The translations under genes and the position numbers were made by a program. Under the pieces are notes generated by a model that searched no databases, was not told where the DNA came from, and worked only from the letters and a program-made list of their open reading frames with translations. Shown here one piece after another: positions 1-8,496 of a DNA stretch of 64,000 nt (position 1 is its first letter; every line of letters starts with the position of its first letter). The stretch covers positions 1-64,000 of the forward strand of contig JACKPD010000009.1 of NCBI GenBank assembly GCA_024233785.1. Reading direction: 5' to 3'. The stretch comes from Spirochaetales bacterium (GTDB lineage: Bacteria; Spirochaetota; Spirochaetia; CADAEX01).

Positions 1-477
1 AGACTGATGGTTCATTATTACAACATGAGGTTTTTTTCTGTCGAGATGCTCCTTTCCCTGCAGTTCAACTTTCCAGAGCGGCCCGAGGGCAAGGGCAAGA
101 GAGCACCAGAGGGACGAATGGTAATGCATGATTCTCCTTCTTCTGTCAAAAGGAGCAGTAAGGATAAAAAGGGCAAACTGGAAAGGAAAAAACAAAATAA
201 AGCACATTACAATTTCAAACCAGGTAAGAAGCGACAATAAAATAACCAAAGGAGTCTCCTTGCCTTCCGGATGCGCAAAAGCATTACGCAGCGCCGTTGT
301 CCGGCGATCCTGCTGCACTTTACTGATGCAGATACTTGGAAAGCATTTTTAATTCAGGGATCTGTCACACTGCCGTAAAGCGGTATGCTGTAACCTGATT
401 TTAAAAATATAATACCATATAAAAAGGTATTTAAGAAACCTTTTAAAAGAAGTGTTATGAAGCGGCATAAAAAACAA
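1..477. other. left-edge region without a confident gene
   Basis: I find no convincing coding region here. Short open frames exist on the plus strand (for example 7-240 and 128-352), but they have biased low-complexity composition, resemble no family I recognise and overlap one another. There is a weak AT-rich inverted repeat around 423-443 and a small CTGCA/TGCAG dyad around 312-330. The nearest gene, on the minus strand, ends at 571 and points into this stretch, so it is probably the 3' flank of that transcription unit. I see no tRNA, riboswitch or repeat. Confidence 0.5.
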
Positions 478-507
478 AACCCCGGATCAGGTATCCTCAC
501 CGGGGTT
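478..507 (-). terminator. probable Rho-independent terminator of the nucleoside-salvage unit
   Basis: The arms AACCCCGG (478-485) and CCGGGGTT (500-507) pair, with a further GGAT/ATCC pairing inside the loop. Read on the minus strand, the stem is followed by a T-rich run (TTTTGTTTTTT), the arrangement of an intrinsic terminator. It lies 64 bases beyond the stop codon of the lipoprotein gene at 571. Confidence 0.65.
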
Positions 508-523
508 CTATATATTAAAAATC

Positions 524-548
524 CCGGCCTGATTTAATTATCAGCCGG
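524..548 (-). terminator. second hairpin upstream of the terminator
   Basis: CCGGC-(C)-TGAT and ATCAGCCGG form a stem with one bulged C and a six-base AT loop. On the minus strand it is followed by ATTTTTAA. It may be a first, weaker terminator or an exonuclease-blocking 3' structure in tandem with the hairpin at 478-507. Confidence 0.45.
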
Positions 549-570
549 AGACTTTTTTAAAAAATTCTGA

Positions 571-1767
571 TCAGTTGGTCTTGGGAAGCTTTGACGCAAC
601 GTTATCAGTAAAATACATTATGTTGAGAAGATGAGCTTTATCTCCCTTTTCCCCTGCCTTGATCTGGACATTCCCTTCGTTATCAACAATCGGGCCTGTG
701 AAAGGCTCAAATTCCACAGGAGATTTTTCCATCTGGGCGAGTCTCTTTTCAACAAGGTCATATATGCTGATTTCACCGAATTCCTTGCTCTGTGTTTTCA
801 CAGCCTGGAGATCATCAACAAATTTGGCATTTATTTTTTCATCAAAAGTACCGCCGAGAGCTACAGCTTTTTCAGCGACAAGCCACCAGAGATCCTCATT
901 GGTCCATGTACCGTCGTGAATATCTTTGAGAATTTTTTCATACATTACACCCCAGTCTGCAAGCTGTCCGGAAACAACACTGTCTTTTCCGTATTCCTGC
1001 ATCGGGCTGTAATGGCTGAATGTGTAAATCTGGTTTCCCTTTTCTGTATGTTCCTGTCCGACTTCAATAACAGCTGGAGTATCTTCTGTAAAAGCAAGAG
1101 TATCGCACCCTTCGGCAATAAGTGCTTCCGCAGCTTCACGTGCCTTGTCAGGGCCGTACCACGCATAGGTCCATTTTACATAAACCTTTGCCTTGGGATT
1201 AATTTCCTTGATACCGATGGCGAAAGCCGCGATATGCCTGTAGAGTTCCGGAATCGGGAACGCTGCTACATAGCCGATTTTATCGCTTTTTGTAAGGGCA
1301 GCCGCCATAAGCCCGTTAAGGTAATACATCTGGTAGAGATCGCCGAAATATGTTCCTACGTTCGCGCTCTGTTTAAAACCCGAGCAGTGCATGAATTTTG
1401 TGTCGGGATATTTTTCTCCGGCCTTGATTGTGTCATCCATGTATCCGAAGCTTGTAGTAAAAACAACATCGCATTTTTCTTCCTGGACAAACCTGTCGAT
1501 AATTCTCAGGCTGTCAGATTCAGCAACACTTTCAACATATAAAGTTTCAAGCCAGGGGAATTTGCTCTCAGCGTATTTTCTCCCTACATCGTGCGCATGG
1601 GAAAAACCGTAATCGCCTATAGGCCCTACATAAACAAATCCAGCTTTTATCTTTTTCTCAGCTGCAGTATCTTCTTTTGCGGCTTTGCTGCAGCCTGTGA
1701 TAAGAGCGAGGCTAAAAACGGCAATCAGTACAATTATGACTGTACTTATTCTTTTACCGGGTTTCAT
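571..1767 (-). CDS. BMP-family nucleoside-binding lipoprotein (PnrA/TmpC-like)
   Basis: Substrate-binding lipoprotein of a BMP-family ABC importer, expected on the periplasmic side of the inner membrane. A signal peptide ends in the lipobox ITGC, which puts the lipidated cysteine at residue 26. The mature part shows the family pattern: AGFVYVGPIGDYGFSHAH near the N-terminus and later TFSHYSPMQEYG. The family includes the treponemal purine-nucleoside receptor PnrA. It lies downstream of pyrimidine-nucleoside phosphorylase and phosphopentomutase on the same strand, which supports a nucleoside ligand. I chose ATG at 1767 with GGAG nine bases upstream; an in-frame TTG sits one codon earlier. No permease or ATPase gene is visible, so the rest of the transporter must be elsewhere. 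Confidence 0.9.
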   Translation of the reverse strand: MKPGKRISTVIIVLIAVFSLALITGCSKAAKEDTAAEKKIKAGFVYVGPIGDYGFSHAHDVGRKYAESKFPWLETLYVESVAESDSLRIIDRFVQEEKCDVVFTTSFGYMDDTIKAGEKYPDTKFMHCSGFKQSANVGTYFGDLYQMYYLNGLMAAALTKSDKIGYVAAFPIPELYRHIAAFAIGIKEINPKAKVYVKWTYAWYGPDKAREAAEALIAEGCDTLAFTEDTPAVIEVGQEHTEKGNQIYTFSHYSPMQEYGKDSVVSGQLADWGVMYEKILKDIHDGTWTNEDLWWLVAEKAVALGGTFDEKINAKFVDDLQAVKTQSKEFGEISIYDLVEKRLAQMEKSPVEFEPFTGPIVDNEGNVQIKAGEKGDKAHLLNIMYFTDNVASKLPKTN

Positions 1768-1841
1768 CAAATATTTCTCCTTTTTTTGTGTATATGACAG
1801 GCTAAAGCGACATAGCCCTCTTTGTCAATATCATTCCCTTT

Positions 1842-3866
1842 TCAGTGTCTGTTTCCAATAACAACACTGCTGAAAATTTCACTATTCAGGTAATCATATC
1901 CCGCATAAGCGGTAAAAAATAATGAGGTAAGGCCTATGAACGAAATATTGAGGTCAATAGAAAGCCCTGAGGATAGGCCGCCTTTATCAGTTTCAAAATA
2001 ATCACAGAATGCAGATGCGGCAAAATCCTTCACAAGGAGGATTTCCCCGAAGGAGAGCGATGTCCCGGTCCTGAAGGTAAGACTGTTGTTTGTAACAAGG
2101 ACCCTCTCAAAATTCCCTTCTCTTGTGTATCCACGAAGGCCGTCATTTCTATATAGAGAGATAAGTTCTTCCCTGTCAAAAGGAACTCTGATAACAGATC
2201 TCTGGTCAATATAGAATTTTCCTATTGTTTTTATTTTAAAATCATTTTCAATTCCTGCTCCGCCTGTATTCTGATACTGGTTAAACCAGTAAGGAGATAT
2301 TGAATAATTTCCTGTGTAGAAATCACAGCCTCCCCTGGCAAACCACTCCCTGATCTCAAGATCCATCTCCTTTGAATACAGCTCCTCACTTGCGGCAAAA
2401 AGGCGGAAACCTTTTTCTCCGTCATCAGTAATATTCAAATCAGCCCTGTTGTAGATAAGTGTTTTTTCATAATTGAAATCTTCCCATCCGGCAGTAATCC
2501 TGTTTTTAAATACAAGCCTGCCGAATAATGCGAAATCAGCCCTTGCGTCAAGGCCGTACTGATCCTCGGGCGACCAGTATTCCCTTATCCCTGCCTGAAG
2601 ATATCCCAGTTCCGCGGACTGTCCGAGAAAAAGATAGGCTGAATCATCAAGATAATAATCATCCCTGGTTCCTCCGTACATCTCAAAACCGGCATACATT
2701 CTTCCAGATATTTCTTTCTGTGGGATTATTCCTGTTCTTTTATATTCTCTGGTTATTACTTCAAACCTGTCTTCAAGGTCACGGCGCTCTTCTTCAAGGG
2801 TTTCAAGTCTTTCATTGTCCCATGAAATGCCCAGTTTAAATCCTTTTTCATCCAGAAGCGCTGCCGCTTTGTCCGCAGACTCATATCCCCTGTCAATTAT
2901 GGTTTCCATTTTCTGAAAATCCATAAATGAAAAATTTTCCACATCACAGCGGATAAGAACAGTATCTGTGTTTTTGAGCTGCCCTATCCCCTTTCTTGTT
3001 TTCCCGATATCAAATGCCCTGTTTATTATTGTTACAAAATTCCTGTAATCATTTTCACGGTTATAGAAGGCGGTCGAAACTATAATCCTGTCTGTATGTT
3101 CTGATGCCGCATCAACAGGGGTGAGATTTGTAACGCCGCCGTCAATCAGCGTCATTCCATTGTATCTTACAGGCGGAAAACTGAACGGCATAGAGATGCT
3201 GGCCTGCATTATCTGATAAAAATCACCTTCCATAAAAATTATCTGCCGCCTGGTTTCCAGGTCCTCTGAAATTATCGCGACAGGTATTTCAAGATCTTTA
3301 AGGTCAAGTTCCCCGAAAAGCCTGTAAAGCTGCGAGATGTATCTGCTTGTGTCAAGGACTCCCCCGTTCAGGGGAATCTCGGGACGGAAAAGAGCGTCCG
3401 AGGGATATTCAATAATAATTTTTTCAATTAAATCGGGGGATGCGCCTGCGGCGTAAAGAAGCGCGACTATCGAACCCATGGAGTTAGCGACAATAAAGTC
3501 AGGGATAATACCTTCCTCTTCGAGCCGCCTGAGTACCCCTATATGGGCAAAAGCACGTGCCGCACCGCCGGAAAAAACAAGACCGAGCGGTTTTTCTTTG
3601 CTTACCGATGAATGCTGCGCTTCCCGGGGCCTTTCTGATATCCTTTTCACAAACTGCTGCCTGCCGAAGTATACAGGAATATCTGTCATGAAGAGCGGAT
3701 CTTCTGATTGATACTGTGCGGGAGAAGCTGAAAGTGTTTCTGTAACTGATTCTGAGGAATCAGTTACAGCCTGCGAGGAAGGGGAATCCTCTAAGCCATA
3801 AAGCGGCGATAAAAAAAAGATATTCAGAACACTTGCGGTAAAGAATAATAGAAAAAACTTATTCAT
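1842..3866 (-). CDS. patatin-like phospholipase with C-terminal outer-membrane barrel
   Basis: Secreted serine lipase of the RssA/patatin family joined to a probable outer-membrane beta-barrel, like type Vd (PlpD/FplA) autotransporters. Residues 1-24 form a signal peptide. The patatin domain spans about 93-300: oxyanion loop SGGAARAFAHIG (99-110), nucleophile Ser129 in ANSMG, and catalytic Asp242 in DGG. Residues 340-375 are charged and helical, and from about 385 alternating amphipathic strands run to the end. Two oddities: the elbow is A-x-S-x-G rather than G-x-S-x-G, and the C-terminus is Arg-His, not the aromatic residue usual for Bam substrates. I recognise no clear POTRA domain. It sits between deoB and the lipoprotein gene in the same direction, possibly in one transcript. 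Confidence 0.85.
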   Translation of the reverse strand: MNKFFLLFFTASVLNIFFLSPLYGLEDSPSSQAVTDSSESVTETLSASPAQYQSEDPLFMTDIPVYFGRQQFVKRISERPREAQHSSVSKEKPLGLVFSGGAARAFAHIGVLRRLEEEGIIPDFIVANSMGSIVALLYAAGASPDLIEKIIIEYPSDALFRPEIPLNGGVLDTSRYISQLYRLFGELDLKDLEIPVAIISEDLETRRQIIFMEGDFYQIMQASISMPFSFPPVRYNGMTLIDGGVTNLTPVDAASEHTDRIIVSTAFYNRENDYRNFVTIINRAFDIGKTRKGIGQLKNTDTVLIRCDVENFSFMDFQKMETIIDRGYESADKAAALLDEKGFKLGISWDNERLETLEEERRDLEDRFEVITREYKRTGIIPQKEISGRMYAGFEMYGGTRDDYYLDDSAYLFLGQSAELGYLQAGIREYWSPEDQYGLDARADFALFGRLVFKNRITAGWEDFNYEKTLIYNRADLNITDDGEKGFRLFAASEELYSKEMDLEIREWFARGGCDFYTGNYSISPYWFNQYQNTGGAGIENDFKIKTIGKFYIDQRSVIRVPFDREELISLYRNDGLRGYTREGNFERVLVTNNSLTFRTGTSLSFGEILLVKDFAASAFCDYFETDKGGLSSGLSIDLNISFIGLTSLFFTAYAGYDYLNSEIFSSVVIGNRH

Positions 3867-3907
3867 CAGTTCACCGCCCGTCCTTTTCTATGCCGCAGAT
3901 TCCAGGC

Positions 3908-5116
3908 CTATTTTTCAATTTTAAAAAGCCTGTAAAGAAGTGATGCCGCGAATGAAAAACTTTCCTTTATATCAGCTTTAAACATGCACGTGGAAGGTTC
4001 CCCCGCAACTCTTTCTTCCCCCTTAATGTAAAGTAAAAGAGGAACATACTCCCTTGTGTGGTCTGTCCCTTTAAACGAGGGGTCGCATCCGTGGTCCGCT
4101 GTTACAATCAGCGAATCCCCTTTATCAAGTAATGATGCGATTTTCTGAAGTCCTTTGTCCGCTTCTGTTACCGCGTCAAAATATCCTTTAATATCGCGCC
4201 TGTGCCCGTAATACATATCTGTATCAACAAGGTTTACAAAAATAAACCGGTTCTCTTTCTGCTTGTCTGCCGGCTCATCATTTTCAGGTGTTTTTGTAAG
4301 AAGAGAAAAAGTTTTCTCAAGGCAGGCCTTGTTTCCCTTGACTCCGAAGCTTTCCGATAATCCCTGCCTGTTAAAAATATCGCCTATCTTCCCTACTCCG
4401 ATTGTTTCTACCCCCGCTTCCTGAAGCCTGTCAAGCGCGGTTTTACCGGGAAGAGCGATACTGAAGTCGTGCCTTCCCTCTGTCCTTGTAAAGCCGTCCT
4501 TTTTGTTTCCTGTAAACGGCCTTGCGATGATTCGCCCAACCATGAAGGGATCGCAGATCTTTCTTGCCTTTCTGCAGATCTCATAAAGCTTTTCAACCGG
4601 AATGATATCCTCATGGGCTGCTATCTGCAGCACGGAATCGGATGATGTGTAGATAATCGGGAACCCTGTTTTAAGGTGCTCTTCCCCGAGTTCCTTTATT
4701 ATTTCTGTCCCGGATGCCGCCAAGTTGCCGAGATACCCCGGGGCCGCTTCTCTTGTGAAAGCATCGGTAAGCTCTTTCGGGAAGGAGGGAAAACCGGGCG
4801 GAAACGTTGTAAAGGGCTTATCAAGAATTATCCCGGCAAGTTCCCAGTGACCGGTCGTTGTATCTTTTCCCGGCGATTTTTCAGCCATTACGCAGTAATC
4901 TGCTAACGGCGCAGAAACTGAGGGGCAGCCGGGGAGAGGATTTCCAAGTATTTCAGAGGCATTTCCAAGCCCGAGGCGAGTTAGAAACGGCCATTTTGGC
5001 CCCGGTATGCTTTCACAGATGTGAAGGGCAGTGTTTGCTCCCATGTCGCCATATAGATGGGCATCCGGCAGGGCCCCGATTCCGAAGCTGTCGATAACAA
5101 TAAGCACTACATCCAT
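3908..5116 (-). CDS. deoB: phosphopentomutase
   Basis: Interconverts ribose-1-phosphate or deoxyribose-1-phosphate with the 5-phosphates, feeding sugars from nucleoside breakdown into central metabolism. It belongs to the alkaline-phosphatase superfamily. Metal ligands are seen in VIDSFGIG (Asp9) and in ADHGCDPSFKGTDHTREY near the C-terminus. The substrate segment GKDTTTGHWE is intact. The length of 402 residues is normal for DeoB. It starts 17 bases after the pyrimidine-nucleoside phosphorylase stop, the usual partner that supplies the pentose-1-phosphate, so the two almost certainly form an operon. Confidence 0.97.
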   Translation of the reverse strand: MDVVLIVIDSFGIGALPDAHLYGDMGANTALHICESIPGPKWPFLTRLGLGNASEILGNPLPGCPSVSAPLADYCVMAEKSPGKDTTTGHWELAGIILDKPFTTFPPGFPSFPKELTDAFTREAAPGYLGNLAASGTEIIKELGEEHLKTGFPIIYTSSDSVLQIAAHEDIIPVEKLYEICRKARKICDPFMVGRIIARPFTGNKKDGFTRTEGRHDFSIALPGKTALDRLQEAGVETIGVGKIGDIFNRQGLSESFGVKGNKACLEKTFSLLTKTPENDEPADKQKENRFIFVNLVDTDMYYGHRRDIKGYFDAVTEADKGLQKIASLLDKGDSLIVTADHGCDPSFKGTDHTREYVPLLLYIKGEERVAGEPSTCMFKADIKESFSFAASLLYRLFKIEK

Positions 5117-5133
5117 AATTTACCTGTTATTTC

Positions 5134-6441
5134 TTATTCCTCAATTATTGTATATATCAGCGGAAGCTCTTCCGGCTGTTCGCTTGTAATTTTATATGCC
5201 GCTTTAAACAGTTTTTTCGCCTCTTCAAACCTCTCCGGATTATTTACATGAAAAACAGCAAGCTCATCCCCTTTTTTGACATAATCCCCAAGCCTTTTTG
5301 TAAGCCATATTCCTACTGCAGGGTCTATCACATCATCTTTTGCCGCCCTGCCTGCTCCCAGCAGCATAGCGGATAATCCGATATCTGCTGTATCTATTTC
5401 ATTTATAAAACCGGTTTTATCAGCTTTAACACTTATCTTTGCTTCTGCCTGGGGCAGGAGGGAGAGATTTTCAACAACCGCAGGGTCCCCTCCCTGGGCA
5501 CTGATCATCTGCGCAAGTTTTACAAGCGCCTTGCCTGAAACCAGGGCATCCTCAACTTTTTCCATTGCTTCGCTTTCACTGGTGCATATACCTGACAATA
5601 TCAGCATTCTTGCGGCAAGGGTAAACGCGATTACCTTGAGGTCGCATTCATATTTCCCCTGGAGCACCTCGACCGCTTCCCTTACCTCAAGCGCGTTTCC
5701 GACGCTGCTTCCAAGCGGCTGGTTCATATCAGTTACTATGCCGACAGTCTTTCTTCCTGCGAGTTTTCCAATTTCAACCATTGCTTCGGCCAGTTTAATC
5801 GAGTCGCTTATCCTTTTCATGAACGCGCCGCTGCCTGTCTTTATATCAAGGACTATGGCGTCGCTTCCTGATGCTATCTTCTTGCTCATTATACTTGACG
5901 CTATCAGGGAAATATTATCCACAGTTCCTGTAACGTCGCGCAGAGCATACAGTTTTTTATCAGCCGGTACAAGGGAATTGCTCTGCCCCATAACAGAAAG
6001 GCCGATATCAGATACGTTTGCGATAAACTCTTCCATCCCGAGCTGTACCGAGAAGCCGGGAATTGACTCAAGTTTGTCAAGCGTCCCGCCGGTGTGGCCT
6101 AGTCCGCGCCCCGACATCTTCGCGACTTTTCCTCCGCAGGCTGCGACAAGAGGAGCGGTGATCAGCGTTGTCCCGTCGCTTACTCCCCCGGTTGAATGTT
6201 TGTCTACTTTTACCCCGGGAATAGCGGATAGGTCAATAAGATCACCCGAGTTTGCCATGGAGAGGGTCAGGTCTGCCGTTTCACGGCTGTCCATCCCCCT
6301 GAACCATATTGCCATAAGGAGGGCAGAGGCCTGATAGTCAGGAACAGTTCCATCTACATATCCTTTTACAAAAAAATCAATCTCTTCCCTGGAAAGGGGT
6401 TCGCCTGTTTTCTTTCTGTTTATAATATCTGTTATAAGCAT
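5134..6441 (-). CDS. pdp: pyrimidine-nucleoside (thymidine) phosphorylase
   Basis: Phosphorolysis of thymidine, uridine or deoxyuridine to the base plus pentose-1-phosphate. It has the three-part architecture of the nucleoside phosphorylase II family: helical N-domain, phosphate-binding VDKHSTGGVSDGTT (79-92), KMSGRGLGHTGGT (108-120), and a C-terminal domain. The 435-residue length is typical of Pdp; whether it is the uridine-accepting or thymidine-specific form cannot be read with certainty. It is the first gene of the pdp-deoB unit. No Shine-Dalgarno sequence precedes ATG 6441; instead a promoter -10 element ends six bases before it (see 6448-6476), suggesting a leaderless message. Confidence 0.95.
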   Translation of the reverse strand: MLITDIINRKKTGEPLSREEIDFFVKGYVDGTVPDYQASALLMAIWFRGMDSRETADLTLSMANSGDLIDLSAIPGVKVDKHSTGGVSDGTTLITAPLVAACGGKVAKMSGRGLGHTGGTLDKLESIPGFSVQLGMEEFIANVSDIGLSVMGQSNSLVPADKKLYALRDVTGTVDNISLIASSIMSKKIASGSDAIVLDIKTGSGAFMKRISDSIKLAEAMVEIGKLAGRKTVGIVTDMNQPLGSSVGNALEVREAVEVLQGKYECDLKVIAFTLAARMLILSGICTSESEAMEKVEDALVSGKALVKLAQMISAQGGDPAVVENLSLLPQAEAKISVKADKTGFINEIDTADIGLSAMLLGAGRAAKDDVIDPAVGIWLTKRLGDYVKKGDELAVFHVNNPERFEEAKKLFKAAYKITSEQPEELPLIYTIIEE

Positions 6442-6447
6442 GTTTCT

Positions 6448-6476
6448 ATTTTAAAGCCAATATCATTCATTTACAA
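6448..6476 (-). promoter_or_regulatory. sigma-70-like promoter for a leaderless pdp mRNA
   Basis: On the minus strand TTGTAA (6476-6471) and TAAAAT (6453-6448) are separated by exactly 17 bases. Only AGAAAC lies between the -10 and the ATG at 6441, so transcription should start at or within a base or two of the start codon. Confidence 0.6.
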
Positions 6477-6566
6477 TAACAGATTACTAAAGCAGAGTTT
6501 AAAAATTTCTTTTCGCAGGCTGTATGCAAAACCGGATATGCCTGCCGGCAGATTCAGCAGGATATT

Positions 6567-6752
6567 TTATTTAACTTTTTCTGAATTTTTAAACGCAGGA
6601 CAGTTGCGGCCGGTATTTCTGAGTACAGCAAGCGAAGGGAGTTCCCTGCTTTTTATGTTAAAGACAGAGCAGGCCCGCGGAAACCTTTCATCCCAGGTTA
6701 CCTTGAAATAGACGCATTTGAAACAGTCCGGGGGAGTGTCATGATTTTCCAC
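6567..6752 (-). CDS. small cysteine-containing conserved-type protein, 61 aa
   Basis: A compact cytoplasmic protein with four cysteines: Cys10 and Cys13 in C-x2-C, Cys28 and Cys51. The pattern C-x2-C-x-YF-x-VTWD, P-x2-C and later C-PAF looks like a small uncharacterised metal-binding family I have seen in diverse bacteria, but I cannot name it. The four cysteines could hold one zinc or iron. The start is GTG 6752, with a GAGGTGAG stretch about 18 bases upstream, which is far for a ribosome site. It lies alone between pdp and the divergent hflX. Confidence 0.65.
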   Translation of the reverse strand: MENHDTPPDCFKCVYFKVTWDERFPRACSVFNIKSRELPSLAVLRNTGRNCPAFKNSEKVK

Positions 6753-6898
6753 ACATAAATAATAACAGCAGACTCACCTCTTTGCAATAATACTGTATCA
6801 GGTGAAATGATGTTCTCAAAACAACAGGCTTCCCCCGGCAGATTGACCCTCATATAAAAGCAATTACAATTTACTGAAATATATGATAAACACTGAAT

Positions 6899-8218
6899 GT
6901 GAGTAAAACACATACAAATGAGACAATGGCAGAGATGGAAAAAGCATGGCTTGTCGGTATACTGTTCAATGAAACCCGCCAGTCATTATACAGCCCGGCA
7001 GAGGCAAAAGATGATGTAGTAACCCACCTTAATGAGCTTGAGGCCCTTCTTGAGACCCTCGAAGTAAAATCTGCAGGCAGAACAGTTGCCGCTGTCAAAA
7101 AACCTTCGGCAGCCCTGCTGCTCGGCAGCGGTAAAACTGACGAGATAATAGAACAGGCAAAAGAGGCTGAAGCCGACCTTATTGTCTTTGATGAGAACCT
7201 TTCGCCGACCCAGCAGAGAAACTGGGAAAGAGCTTCCGGATTAAAGGTGATAGACAGACAGGAAGTCATTATTAATATTTTCGCTGACAGGGCAAGGACA
7301 AAAGCGGCTTCCCTTCAGGTTCAGCTTGCAAGCTGCCAGTATCATCTCCCCCGCCTTGCAGGCGCGTGGCAGCACCTCTCCAGACAGAGGGGTGGATCTT
7401 ATGGAACAAAGGGAGAGGGAGAAAAACAGATAGAGCTTGATAAGAGGCTTCTTCTTAAAAAGATAGCAAAGCTCAAGGAAGAACTGGATGAGGTAAAAAA
7501 ACAGAGAGGAACGATGAGAAAACTGCGAAGCGGCAAAAAACTTTTTACATGCGCTATTGCAGGCTATACAAATGCGGGAAAGTCAACCCTCCTTAATTCA
7601 CTTACAGGTTCGGATCTTGACGCGAACAACAGGCTTTTTGACACCCTTGACCCGGCAACCAGAAATTTAAGGCTCACAGGCGGGAAGGAAATTATTATAA
7701 CAGATACTGTAGGTTTTATAAGAAAGCTCCCCCATCAGCTTGTGGAAGCATTTAAATCAACCCTTGAGGAAACACTTATTGCAGACCTGATTATCCTTCT
7801 GCTGGACGCTTCAAGCAGCGAAGTTAAAAACCATTATGATGCATCTATGGACGTTTTAAAGGAAATCGGGGCAGACAAGAACAAAAAACTGATTGTATTC
7901 AACAAAGTTGATTTGTGTAATGACGATATTTCGCTGTCGATGCTCAGGAGAGATTTTCCAGGTTCAGTTTTTATATCCGCAGAAAGCGGTGAAAACCTGA
8001 TGCAGCTTGAAAAGGAAATTGAAAAAGCTGCGTCCGGGGATGACAGCGGAGTTTATCTGCTTATACCACCGTCAAAGTATGAGCTGATTCAGCTTATAAG
8101 AAAAACCGGAATAATTGTTTCGGAAGAATATACAGAAGAGGGAGCCCTGATCGAAGCCGCAGTTCCGGGATATATACTCCCGCAGCTTGATCAGTATTCT
8201 ATCGAAAAGCCGGAATAG
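6899..8218 (+). CDS. hflX: ribosome-associated GTPase HflX
   Basis: GTPase that splits stalled or hibernating 70S ribosomes. The N-terminal HflX domain (about 18-200) contains LGSGKTDEI and the hallmark QLASCQYHLPRLAGAWQHLS, followed by RGG..GxGExQ and a coiled-coil stretch. The G domain has Walker A GYTNAGKST (222-230), DTVGF (269-273) and NKVD. The C-terminal domain resembles those of other HflX proteins. The start is uncertain: GTG 6899 gives 439 residues, but an in-frame ATG at 6926 also fits, and neither has a strong Shine-Dalgarno sequence. The 3' end overlaps the convergent acylphosphatase gene by 28 bases. Confidence 0.95.
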   Translation: MSKTHTNETMAEMEKAWLVGILFNETRQSLYSPAEAKDDVVTHLNELEALLETLEVKSAGRTVAAVKKPSAALLLGSGKTDEIIEQAKEAEADLIVFDENLSPTQQRNWERASGLKVIDRQEVIINIFADRARTKAASLQVQLASCQYHLPRLAGAWQHLSRQRGGSYGTKGEGEKQIELDKRLLLKKIAKLKEELDEVKKQRGTMRKLRSGKKLFTCAIAGYTNAGKSTLLNSLTGSDLDANNRLFDTLDPATRNLRLTGGKEIIITDTVGFIRKLPHQLVEAFKSTLEETLIADLIILLLDASSSEVKNHYDASMDVLKEIGADKNKKLIVFNKVDLCNDDISLSMLRRDFPGSVFISAESGENLMQLEKEIEKAASGDDSGVYLLIPPSKYELIQLIRKTGIIVSEEYTEEGALIEAAVPGYILPQLDQYSIEKPE

Positions 8219-8484
8219 ATGCCCTGGTATTCTTTTTCTCTTATATCAACAGATGAAACCCTTGCATAGGGAGGCCCTTTTTTAAGCCATTCAATAAACA
8301 GGGAAGCATCTTCCTCCCTGCCTTCACATTCTATTTCCACAGATCCGTCGCTGTTGTTCCTTACCCACCCGTCTATATGGTATAACCCCGCAGCCTTGAG
8401 TGCAGAATACCGGTATCCGACTCCCTGCACAAATCCGCAAATAACGATTGAATATCTTTTTTTTTCATGCTGCTCTCTGTCCAT
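8191..8484 (-). CDS. acyP: acylphosphatase
   Basis: Small enzyme that hydrolyses acyl-phosphates such as carbamoyl-, acetyl- or aspartyl-phosphate. The 97-residue sequence has the signature ICGFVQGVGYR with catalytic Arg25 and GWVRNNSDGSVEI with Asn43. AGGATT lies seven bases before ATG 8484. The gene begins 12 bases after the stop of an HTH-receiver protein on the same strand, so they are probably cotranscribed. That is suggestive, because an acylphosphatase could act on a phospho-aspartate or on small acyl-phosphate donors. It overlaps the end of hflX on the opposite strand. Confidence 0.93.
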   Translation of the reverse strand: MDREQHEKKRYSIVICGFVQGVGYRYSALKAAGLYHIDGWVRNNSDGSVEIECEGREEDASLFIEWLKKGPPYARVSSVDIREKEYQGIYSGFSIEY

Positions 8485-8496
8485 TAACCAATCCTG

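Noticed and set aside
7..240. 77-codon frame at the left edge
   Set aside because: Lys-rich low complexity, no recognisable family, overlapped by another frame; left as non-coding.
631..1542. 303-codon plus-strand open frame
   Set aside because: It is exactly antisense to the PnrA-like lipoprotein gene and has no family similarity or ribosome site; the minus-strand protein is clearly real.
5531..6334. 267-codon plus-strand open frame
   Set aside because: It is antisense to pdp, which has intact phosphorylase motifs.
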